7,228 bases of DNA, from positions 1 to 7,228 of the forward strand of contig JBAZTO010000083.1 in NCBI GenBank assembly GCA_041661865.1. Reading direction: 5' to 3'. The stretch is from JBAZTO01 sp041661865 (GTDB lineage: Bacteria; Planctomycetota; Phycisphaerae; SM23-33). Of the stretch, positions 1-5,705 are shown in pieces. The stretch's first letter is position 1; every line of letters starts with the position of its first letter. Both the position numbers and the translations under genes were made by a program. Under the pieces are notes generated by a model. The model was not told the origin of the DNA. It did not search any database and saw only the letters and a list, made by a program, of their open reading frames with translations.

Positions 1-242
1 GCGTTCCCGCTCCGGCTACCTGACCCCAACACAACTCGATTCCGCCGGTGGGGGTAAGTGGGGAGTTCGCGCCGACCCGCCGCGCGACCACCACAAATCC
101 ATCCGCCCACACCCCTCTACCCTCTATATACGCCCTCAGCACCCAGTGTGAAATATGCGGGTTAACCTCTGCCCTCTGACCCGTGGCGGCGGCGACTCGT
201 TTCCCAGAAGAGGCCGCCTGAGAATCAATTCCTGATGATCTC
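1..242. other. Non-coding flank downstream of gpsA
   Basis: No open reading frame with a credible start and family resemblance was found on either strand. On the minus strand an ATG near 102 opens a frame of only about 28 codons with no clear ribosome binding site, and I do not regard it as a gene. A weak GC-rich dyad (ggcggc at 188-193 pairing with gccgcc at 213-218, 19-nt loop) lies just beyond the gpsA stop. It has no T-run, so a terminator role is unsupported. The region also holds a possible leftward promoter, listed separately. Confidence 0.5.
125..152 (-). promoter_or_regulatory. Possible sigma-70-like promoter reading leftward
   Basis: On the minus strand, TTCACA (plus-strand 147-152; five of six matches to TTGACA) is followed after a 16-bp spacer by TATATA (125-130; five of six matches to TATAAT). 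It lies downstream of the gpsA stop and would fire out of the left edge of the window, so it might serve an unseen minus-strand gene. The judgement rests on hexamer resemblance only. Such matches arise by chance, and the consensus in this lineage is not known to me. Confidence 0.27.
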
Positions 243-1247
243 TTATTCTGCCTTGAGGGGGCGGCTCATCAGGTCGGCGATGGCCTCGGCGGGCGAGCGT
301 GCCGCAAAGAGAACGCTGTGGACCGCTGCGGTGATGGGCATTTCCACCTTCAGCCGGGCGGCCAACTCGACCACGCTGGCGGTGGTGGCCACGCCTTCGA
401 CGACCGATTGCGTCATCGCCAGGGCCTCCTGGACGCTCTTGCCGCGTCCGACCGCCTCGCCGAAGGAACGGTTCCGGCCCACCGGCGAGATGCAGGTGGT
501 GACCAGGTCGCCCACGCCGGCCAGGCCCGCGAAGGTCTCGACCTTGGCGCCCATGGCCAGGCCCAGGCGGGTGATCTCGGCCAGGCCGCGGGTGACCAGG
601 GCGGCCTTGGCGTTGTCGCCGGCGCCCAGGCCGTCGAGAATGCCCGCCGCGATGGCCACGACGTTCTTGGTCGCCCCGGCCAATTCGACGCCGATCAGGT
701 CGTCATTGGTGTAGACCCGGAAATAGGGCCGGCTGAAGAGGGCCTGGATGGCCGCGCCCAGATTGCGATCCGTTGAGGCCACCGTCACCGTTGCAGGCAG
801 TCTCCGCGCGACCTCCGGTGCGATCGAAGGCCCCGACAGCGCCGCCAGCAGCCGCGCGCCCTTGCCGCCGTCCAGAACGTCCGAGAGGATTTGGCTGGGG
901 CGAAGTAACGTGTGATTCTCAATCCCCTTGGCCGCCGAGCAGATGGGCAAGTCCGCCGGGCAGTGGTCCGCCAGCCTGGACCACCAGGTACGCACAAACT
1001 GCGTGGGGACGGTCTGGATGGCAATGTCGGCGCCACGGAGGGCCTGACGCTCGTCGGTGAGGACTTCGACGTTATCGGGCAGCTTTGCCCCGGGCAGAAA
1101 GCGGGCATTCTCGCGCGTCCGGGCCAGCGTGGCCGCGGCGTCGGGGAACATCGACCACAGTCGCACGGCGTGGCCGTTCTCGGCCGCCATGATCGCGCAA
1201 AGGGTGCCCATCGCTCCATCGCCGATAATCACAACGCGTTTGCTCAT
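243..1247 (-). CDS. gpsA: NAD(P)-dependent glycerol-3-phosphate dehydrogenase
   Basis: This cytoplasmic enzyme reduces dihydroxyacetone phosphate to sn-glycerol-3-phosphate, the backbone precursor of phospholipids. Translated from the ATG at 1247 it has 334 residues, normal for bacterial GpsA. The N-terminal Rossmann fold shows VVIIGDGAMG (about residues 5-14), then the family segments NARFLPGAKLP and IQTVP. The two conserved lysines are visible in SAAKGIEN (about K107) and GATKNVVAIAAG (about K194). The C-terminal domain shows FAGLAGVGDLVTTC and GRNRSFGEAVGRG, which are diagnostic of the family. The usual GPSFAKEVA-like motif reads GPSIAPEVA, with proline where many homologues have lysine or glutamate. 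A TTG two codons upstream (1253) is in frame, but neither start has a clear Shine-Dalgarno; I chose ATG. The gene is divergent from the M16 operon. TATTAT on the minus strand (plus 1352-1357) might be a -10 box, but no good -35 accompanies it. Confidence 0.95.
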   Translation of the reverse strand: MSKRVVIIGDGAMGTLCAIMAAENGHAVRLWSMFPDAAATLARTRENARFLPGAKLPDNVEVLTDERQALRGADIAIQTVPTQFVRTWWSRLADHCPADLPICSAAKGIENHTLLRPSQILSDVLDGGKGARLLAALSGPSIAPEVARRLPATVTVASTDRNLGAAIQALFSRPYFRVYTNDDLIGVELAGATKNVVAIAAGILDGLGAGDNAKAALVTRGLAEITRLGLAMGAKVETFAGLAGVGDLVTTCISPVGRNRSFGEAVGRGKSVQEALAMTQSVVEGVATTASVVELAARLKVEMPITAAVHSVLFAARSPAEAIADLMSRPLKAE

Positions 1248-1450
1248 GGGCAACAGGCTATCAGGGGGCCGCGATGTTGTCTAGCCGAAGGATGATGCCC
1301 ACGCGGCGACGCGCGACCTGTTCCCCCGACGCGGGCAATGCCGTCACCGGGATAATAGTCTGGCCGGGACTTTGCCATTGGCCCGGACGGCCCTACAGTT
1401 TAACATGTTTCTCCGACGCTCTAAGAATGTGTATAAAAACCGCCGTTGCC

Positions 1451-1562
1451 CGTAGCATGGGCATCCTGCCCATGAGTCGCAGGGGCATCTTGCCCCTGTT
1501 CTGGAATGGCCTGACACGGCCGGGACGGCCGTGATACTCATGGGCGAGACGCCCATGCTACG
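1451..1562. repeat. BIME-like intergenic repeat: four 19-nt hairpins in mirror order
   Basis: Four hairpins, each with a perfect 7-bp stem and a 5-nt loop, lie at 1456-1474, 1480-1498, 1515-1533 and 1539-1557. The loops are ATCCT, ATCTT, GGGAC and GAGAC. Read on the minus strand, the last two are GTCCC and GTCTC, so all four fit RTCYY: two face right, then two face left. The spacers are symmetric: 5 nt within each pair (agtcg and atact) and 16 nt between pairs. The outer arms 1451-1477 and 1536-1562 are inverted copies matching at 24 of 27 positions. The stems of hairpins 2 and 3 differ from CATGGGC (CAGGGGC, CACGGCC) yet stay fully paired. This is the organisation of REP/BIME elements. From memory, similar GGGCATCCTGCCC palindromes are scattered through planctomycete and related genomes; mobilisation by a REP-associated transposase is inference. 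Confidence 0.85.
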
Positions 1563-1581
1563 TTTTCATGCACGCTCTAAC

Positions 1582-1589
1582 GGGAAAGG
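1582..1589 (+). promoter_or_regulatory. Ribosome binding site deciding a GTG start
   Basis: The purine run GGGAAAGG ends 9 nt before the GTG at 1599. The same reading frame could begin at the TTG at 1590, but that codon directly abuts the purine run with no spacing, so GTG at 1599 is the better start. Confidence 0.6.
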
Positions 1590-1598
1590 TTGACCAGC

Positions 1599-2840
1599 GT
1601 GTCAGAACAGTATTTCACGCAGTTGCTGCCCAACGGGATGATGCTGTTGGGGCAGAAGATGGGCCAGGTCTCTTCGGCGGCCATGAGCCTGGTCGTTCCC
1701 GCGGGGGCCTCGCACGACCCTGCCGGCGCCGAAGGCGCAGCCTCCATTTCCAGCGAGTGGTGCCTTCGCGGGGCCGGCGGCCGCGATACGCGGGGGCTCA
1801 ATGACGCCCTGGACAGCCTGGGCTGCCAGCACCAGGAGTCGGTCCTCAGCGAGCATATCCAGTTCTCGGCCGCCCAACTGGGCAGCAACATGGCCGCGGT
1901 CATGGACCTCTATGCCGACATCGTGCTGAGGCCGCGGCTGGAGGAGACTACCTTCGAGCCCTGCAAGGCCCTGGCGATCCAGGACCTGGCCTCTCTCGAG
2001 GACGAGCCCATCCACAAGTGCAACCTGATGCTCCGCGAGCGGTACTACCCCTATCCGCTGGGGCGGAGCATCTACGGCACCGAGGAGTCGCTCAATGCCG
2101 TCACGGCGGCGGCGGTGCGGCAGAGCGTCCAGGCCGGCTTCACCCCCGACGGGGCCATCCTGGCCGTGGCGGGCAACATCGACTGGGACAAGCTCTGCGC
2201 GCAGGTCCAGAAGCTCTTTGGCTCCTGGCGCGGCGCCACCCGCCGGATCATCAAGCCGACGGCGCCGCTGGGCGGCGTGGTGCATATCCACAAGGACTCA
2301 GCCCAGACGCACATCGCGCTGGCCCACCGCTCGGTCACTATCTCCGACCCGCGTTACTACGCCGCGCGCATGGCCGAGGTGGTGCTTTCGGGCGGCATGA
2401 GCAGCCGGCTGTTCACCGAGGTCCGCGAGAAACGCGGGCTGGTCTACCACGTTTCGACACGCTACCACAGCCTCAAGGACCACGCCGGCATGTTCACCTA
2501 CGCCGCCACCATGCCCGAGAAGGGCCAGCAGACCCTCGAGGTCACCGTGGGCGAGATCCGCCGACTGGCCGAGGGCGTCAGTGACGAAGAGATGGCCCGC
2601 GCCCGCACCCAGCTCAAGAGTTCGCTGGTCATGCAGGGCGAATCGACCAGTTCCCGCGCCAACGCCATGACGGCGGACTGGTATCACCTGGGCCGCCTGC
2701 GGACGCTGGCGGAGCTGTCCGAGCAGATCGACAAGGTGACCGTCGATGAAGTGATCGCCTACCTGTGCGAGTGCCCGGCCCGGAACTTTACCGTCCTGGT
2801 CATCGGCCCCCAGCCGCTGGATACCCGCGGGCTGAATTGA
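1599..2840 (+). CDS. M16B-family peptidase subunit, zinc site absent
   Basis: A 413-residue protein of the M16 (pitrilysin/insulinase, processing-peptidase-like) family with both half-domains. Where active members have HxxEH, it reads ISSEW (about residues 50-54): both histidines are lost and only the glutamate position survives. The N-terminal domain otherwise aligns along its length (PLGRSIYGTEESL at about 153-165; AVAGNIDWDKL at about 189-199). The C-terminal domain keeps the strong family segment LSGGMSSRLFTEVREKRGLVY (about 263-283), with the arginines and tyrosine that help substrate binding in this family. It is therefore predicted to be the non-catalytic partner of the downstream M16 protein, as in bacterial heterodimeric M16B enzymes and mitochondrial processing peptidase. 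There is no signal peptide or membrane segment, so it is probably cytoplasmic. It is the first gene of a three-gene operon and lies 31 nt before the next start. The substrate is unknown. The family is certain; the partnership is inferred. Confidence 0.9.
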   Translation: MSEQYFTQLLPNGMMLLGQKMGQVSSAAMSLVVPAGASHDPAGAEGAASISSEWCLRGAGGRDTRGLNDALDSLGCQHQESVLSEHIQFSAAQLGSNMAAVMDLYADIVLRPRLEETTFEPCKALAIQDLASLEDEPIHKCNLMLRERYYPYPLGRSIYGTEESLNAVTAAAVRQSVQAGFTPDGAILAVAGNIDWDKLCAQVQKLFGSWRGATRRIIKPTAPLGGVVHIHKDSAQTHIALAHRSVTISDPRYYAARMAEVVLSGGMSSRLFTEVREKRGLVYHVSTRYHSLKDHAGMFTYAATMPEKGQQTLEVTVGEIRRLAEGVSDEEMARARTQLKSSLVMQGESTSSRANAMTADWYHLGRLRTLAELSEQIDKVTVDEVIAYLCECPARNFTVLVIGPQPLDTRGLN

Positions 2841-2871
2841 AAAAAATCCGCAATCGGATCGGACCACTGAC

Positions 2872-4098
2872 ATGGATTTCAAACAAACGGTTCTGGACAA
2901 CGGGCTGACGATCATCGCCGAGGTCAACCCCGACAACGTCTCGATGGCCGCGGGCTTCTTCGTCCGCACCGGCAGCCGGGATGAAACGCCCTCGGTTGCC
3001 GGGGTCAGCCACTTCCTCGAACATATGGTGTTCAAGGGCACGGCGCGGCGGTCGCCTTTCGACGTCAATCGCGAATTTGACGAGATGGGGGCCGAGTACA
3101 ACGCCTTCACCTCCGAGGAAAACACCGTCTTCTACGGGGCTGTGCTGCGGGAGTTTCAGAGCCGCCTGGTTGACCTGCTGGCCGACATCCTCAGGCCGTC
3201 GCTGCGGGGCGAAGACTTCGACATGGAGAAGAACGTCATCCTCGACGAGATCGCCCGCTACGAGGACCAGCCCAGCTACCGCGTTTATGAGAAGCTGATG
3301 GCCGAGCACTTCAGGGGCCACCCGCTGGGCAACAGCGTGCTGGGCACGACCGAGTCGATCAAGGCCCTTCAGCTTGGGGACATGAAGGACTACTTCAATC
3401 GCCGCTACAGCCCCGGCAACGTGACGGTGGTGGCGGTGGGCAACCTGGACTGGCCGGCCCTGGTGGACAAGGTCGCGCAATGCTGCTCGCACTGGAAGCA
3501 TTTCGACGTGGCGCGCGACCTGCCGGCTGCGCCCAGGCGGCTGGGGCGGCTGCCGATCGTCGATACGCGGATCAACCGCGAGCACATCGGCCTGATGTCG
3601 CCCGCGCCCACCAGCCAGGATCCGCAGCGTTTCGCAGCCCGCCTGGCCTCCACCGTCGTGGGCGATCACAACGGCAGCAGGCTGTTTTACGCCCTGGTCG
3701 AGCCGGCCATTGCCGACGAGGCGTCGCTGGCCTATGACGGCCTGGACGGGGCCGGCGCGTTCCTGACGTTCATCTCCACCGACCCGGACCGGGCGGCGCA
3801 GTCCCTCAGGATCGCCCACGATGTCCTGCGGCGGTTCCAGGACGAAGGGCCCAGCGACATCGAGTTGCAGGCGGCCAAGAACAAGATCGCCTCCTCGGCC
3901 ACCCTCAAGGGCGAACTGCCGATGGGGCGGCTGACCACGGTCGGCTTCGACTGGGTCTATCGCAAGGAATACGTGCCCCTGGCCGCCCAGATCGACAAAC
4001 TGCTGGCCGTCTCGGCGGCCGACGTGCTGGACGTGGCGCGCAAGTACGACATGACGGCCACCACGATTGTGGCGCTGGGACCCGCGGAGGAAATATGA
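2872..4098 (+). CDS. M16B-family zinc metallopeptidase, catalytic subunit
   Basis: A 408-residue M16 peptidase. The inverted zinc motif HFLEH is intact (H47, catalytic E50, H51), and E126 in VILDEIARYE sits at HxxEH-x74-E, the expected third zinc ligand; E119 just before it is also conserved-looking. FKGTARR, NAFTSEENTVFY and HPLGNSVLGTTESI are standard M16 segments. The C-terminal half is degenerate: where the upstream partner has REKRGLVY, this protein has EPAIADEASLAY (about 277-288), so the arginines are gone. The two proteins thus look complementary, one bringing zinc and the other the substrate-binding arginine/tyrosine, and are probably an obligate heteromer. There is no signal peptide. 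The ATG at 2872 fits the family N-terminus (VLDNGLTII from about residue 7). The ribosome binding site is weak, so coupling to the upstream gene is likely. The stop overlaps the murD start. The substrate is unknown; peptide turnover or processing is the family role. Confidence 0.95.
   Translation: MDFKQTVLDNGLTIIAEVNPDNVSMAAGFFVRTGSRDETPSVAGVSHFLEHMVFKGTARRSPFDVNREFDEMGAEYNAFTSEENTVFYGAVLREFQSRLVDLLADILRPSLRGEDFDMEKNVILDEIARYEDQPSYRVYEKLMAEHFRGHPLGNSVLGTTESIKALQLGDMKDYFNRRYSPGNVTVVAVGNLDWPALVDKVAQCCSHWKHFDVARDLPAAPRRLGRLPIVDTRINREHIGLMSPAPTSQDPQRFAARLASTVVGDHNGSRLFYALVEPAIADEASLAYDGLDGAGAFLTFISTDPDRAAQSLRIAHDVLRRFQDEGPSDIELQAAKNKIASSATLKGELPMGRLTTVGFDWVYRKEYVPLAAQIDKLLAVSAADVLDVARKYDMTATTIVALGPAEEI
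4086..4090 (+). promoter_or_regulatory. Shine-Dalgarno of murD inside the M16 gene end
   Basis: A perfect GGAGG lies in the last codons of the M16 peptidase gene, 4 nt before the murD ATG at 4095. The ATG and the upstream TGA share bases in an ATGA overlap, a classic arrangement for translational coupling. Confidence 0.85.
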
Positions 4099-5459
4099 CG
4101 CAACGCAAGGACGCCGGCTGCACGGGAAAGGAATCCCGCCTCACCTCCCTGGCCGGCAAGACCGTGACGGTGATCGGCCTGGGCCGATTCGGCGGCGGAG
4201 TGGGCGTGACCCAGTGGCTCTGCGCGCAAGGGGCCCGGGTGATCGTCTCGGACAAGGCCCCGGCGGCTGACCTGACTGAATCCATCGCGGCCCTGGCGGG
4301 CCTGGAAGTCACGCTGCACCTGGGCGGCCACCTGGACAGCGACTTCCTCCAGACCGACCTGCTGATCGTCAACCCGGCGATCCCGAGGGATTTTCCGCTG
4401 CTGCAGGCAGCCATCGCCGCCGGCGTCCCGCGAACCACCGAGATCAACCTGTTCATGGAGCGTTGCCGCGCGCCCATCGTCGGCATCACCGGCAGCGTGG
4501 GCAAGTCCACCACGACGGCCATGATCGGCGCGATCCTGGAGCGGAAGTTCACCACGCACGTGGGCGGCAACATTGGCCGAAGCCTGCTGGAGGCCCTGGG
4601 GCGGATCGAGCCCGATCACGTCGTGGTGCTGGAACTATCGAGTTTCCAGCTCGAAGACCTGCCGCTGGTGGGTCTCAGCCCGCACGTGGCCCTGGTGACC
4701 AACCTGACCGAAAACCACCTCGACCGCCACGGCACGATGGCGGCCTACGGCGACGCGAAGAAGAACATCTTCCGCTTCCAGAAGCCCGACGACGTGCTGC
4801 TGCTCAACGCCGGCGACGCGGTCGTTTCGGCCTGGGCCTGCGAGGCGCGCGGCAAGGTGGAGCTGTTCAACACCGGCGGCGGGGAGCGGTTTGAGTTGTT
4901 CGTGCCCGGCGAGCACAACCAGGTCAACGCCCAGGCCGCGTGGAGTGCGGCGAAACAACTGGGCGTCGATCGCGCCACGGCCGCAGCCGCCCTGGCCGGG
5001 TTCAAGGGCCTGCCGCACCGGCTCCAGTTCGTCACCGAGCGGCGCGGCGTGCGGTACTTCAACGATTCCAAGTGTACGACGCCCGGGGGCACGATTGTCG
5101 CCCTCGAGGCCTTCCCGCCGCGGTCAGCCGTCGTGATCGTCGGCGGATACGACAAGCACGTCAGCTTCGAGGCCATGGGCCAGGCGCTAGCCGACCGCGC
5201 CAAGGCCGTCGTCGCCATCGGCGCCACCGCCGACCAGATCGTCTCAGCCGTGGAGAAGGCGCTGGCCGCGGGCCGTCAATCCAACGCCCCAGCCGTCGTG
5301 CGCGCCGGCGACTTCGAGTCCGCCGTCCGCGCCGCCGCTGCCGCCGCCGCGCCGGGCGATGCCGTCCTGCTCTCGCCTGCCTGCGCCAGCTACGATATGT
5401 TCAAGAACTACGAGCAACGCGGCGACCTGTTCGTCCAACGGGTCAATAAACTGGACTGA
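4095..5459 (+). CDS. murD: UDP-N-acetylmuramoyl-L-alanine--D-glutamate ligase
   Basis: This cytoplasmic ATP-dependent Mur ligase adds D-glutamate to UDP-MurNAc-L-alanine. Its 454 residues are typical length. The N-terminal nucleotide-sugar domain starts after about 20 extra residues with TVTVIGLGRFGGG (about 23-35). The central domain has the P-loop GITGSVGKSTTT (130-141), ELSSFQLE (180-187), TNLTENHLDRHGTM (202-215) and AKKNIF (K222 aligns with the carbamylated lysine). The C-terminal domain has GLPHRLQFV, FNDSKCTTPGGT (322-333), VGGYDK (349-354) and SPACASYDMFKNYEQRGD (427-444), which identify MurD rather than MurC, MurE or MurF. The P-loop has SV where most Mur ligases have TN before GK. 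The ATG overlaps the M16 stop by ATGA and has a strong GGAGG, so translation is probably coupled. No other mur or fts genes adjoin it, unlike a standard dcw cluster. Confidence 0.96.
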   Translation: MTQRKDAGCTGKESRLTSLAGKTVTVIGLGRFGGGVGVTQWLCAQGARVIVSDKAPAADLTESIAALAGLEVTLHLGGHLDSDFLQTDLLIVNPAIPRDFPLLQAAIAAGVPRTTEINLFMERCRAPIVGITGSVGKSTTTAMIGAILERKFTTHVGGNIGRSLLEALGRIEPDHVVVLELSSFQLEDLPLVGLSPHVALVTNLTENHLDRHGTMAAYGDAKKNIFRFQKPDDVLLLNAGDAVVSAWACEARGKVELFNTGGGERFELFVPGEHNQVNAQAAWSAAKQLGVDRATAAAALAGFKGLPHRLQFVTERRGVRYFNDSKCTTPGGTIVALEAFPPRSAVVIVGGYDKHVSFEAMGQALADRAKAVVAIGATADQIVSAVEKALAAGRQSNAPAVVRAGDFESAVRAAAAAAAPGDAVLLSPACASYDMFKNYEQRGDLFVQRVNKLD

Positions 5460-5463
5460 AATT

Positions 5464-5491
5464 GCGAAGCGCGAGTCGCGAATCGCGAATT
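5464..5491 (+). repeat. Four-unit heptanucleotide tandem repeat
   Basis: Four consecutive 7-bp units beginning GCGA (GCGAAGC, GCGAGTC, GCGAATC, GCGAATT) start five bases after the murD stop. The GCGA word is constant and the remaining three bases drift. It is a degenerate heptad microsatellite in non-coding DNA; any function is unknown. Confidence 0.75.
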
Positions 5492-5511
5492 GGTGCCCGG
5501 GCCAACTAGCC

Positions 5512-5569
5512 GCGAGCGCAAAGCGAGCGGGAATGGTCGTTTCCCGGCGCGAGCGCGAAGCGAGCGGAA
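5512..5569 (+). repeat. GCGA-rich direct repeat pair flanking a hairpin
   Basis: Two near-identical copies of about 21 bp, GCGAGCGC(A/G)AAGCGAGCGG plus a short tail, lie at 5512-5533 and 5549-5569. They share the GCGA word of the heptad repeat just upstream. Between them, CGGGAA (5528-5533) pairs with TTCCCG (5541-5546) around a 7-nt loop, and GCGGA/TCCGC (5564-5577) forms a second small hairpin. These hairpins lie in a convergent gap but have no T-tract, so intrinsic termination is only a weak possibility. Confidence 0.65.
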
Positions 5570-5617
5570 CCTTCCGCGTGCGTGTCCTACAATCTCGTCA
5601 GACGATGGATCGGATCC

Positions 5618-5678
5618 CACTGCTGCGATGCTTGCAGCAGTGTCGACGCTATGCATGGCTGCACACGGCGCAGCCGTG
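5618..5678. repeat. Paired 25-nt hairpins, second palindromic repeat class
   Basis: Two hairpins of identical geometry, a 9-bp stem with a 7-nt loop, lie at 5618-5642 and 5654-5678, 11 nt apart. The first stem, CACTGCTGC/GCAGCAGTG, is perfect with loop GATGCTT. The second, CATGGCTGC/GCAGCCGTG, has one G-U pair and loop ACACGGC. Both stems share CA at the base and GCTGC at the top. They lie between the convergent murD and alr genes, where they might help separate the two transcripts. No T-run follows on either strand. Similar GGCTGC...GCAGCC palindromes are, from memory, frequent in planctomycete intergenic DNA; this was not checked. Confidence 0.7.
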
Positions 5679-5705
5679 GCACCATCAGATCATCTGTGAC
5701 AGAGC

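Larger units (their letters stand above)
1248..1598. other. Divergent intergenic region between gpsA and the M16 operon
   Basis: About 350 bases without a credible gene. Promoters for both flanking units must lie here or inside the repeat, but none is convincing. TTAACA (1400-1405) and TATAAA (1432-1437) are 26 bp apart, too far for one sigma-70 promoter, although TATAAA alone could be a -10 box for the M16 operon. The right half is occupied by the hairpin array at 1451-1562. Transcription from the left of that array would put it in the 5' leader of the operon. Confidence 0.6.

Noticed and set aside
1400..1437. TTAACA and TATAAA as a promoter for the M16 operon
   Set aside because: The spacing is 26 bp, outside the range for a sigma-70 promoter. 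TATAAA alone has no adequate -35 at 16-18 bp.
1274..1556. Open frames on both strands over the hairpin array, giving peptides with MGILPM- and MGVSPM-like stretches
   Set aside because: They are translations of the palindromic repeat itself, lack ribosome binding sites and overlap each other on opposite strands. Such peptides are a common artefact of this kind of repeat.
2846..2859. Small hairpin ATCCG/CGGAT beside a run of A between the M16 genes as a terminator
   Set aside because: The A-run would become a U-run only on the minus strand, where no gene ends. The stem is only 5 bp, and the plus-strand genes are an operon.
2298..3819. Long minus-strand frames of 275 and 339 codons opposite the M16 genes
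   Set aside because: They are antisense shadows of two genes with clear family motifs in high-GC DNA, where opposite frames often stay open. The translations show no recognisable domain.
3905..4619. Minus-strand frames of about 220 codons opposite murD
   Set aside because: Antisense to conserved murD codons; no motif or ribosome binding site.
5460..5705. CRISPR array in the repeat-rich convergent gap
   Set aside because: The repeat units are 7, about 21 and 25 bp with irregular spacing, there are no unique spacers of constant length, and no cas genes are present.
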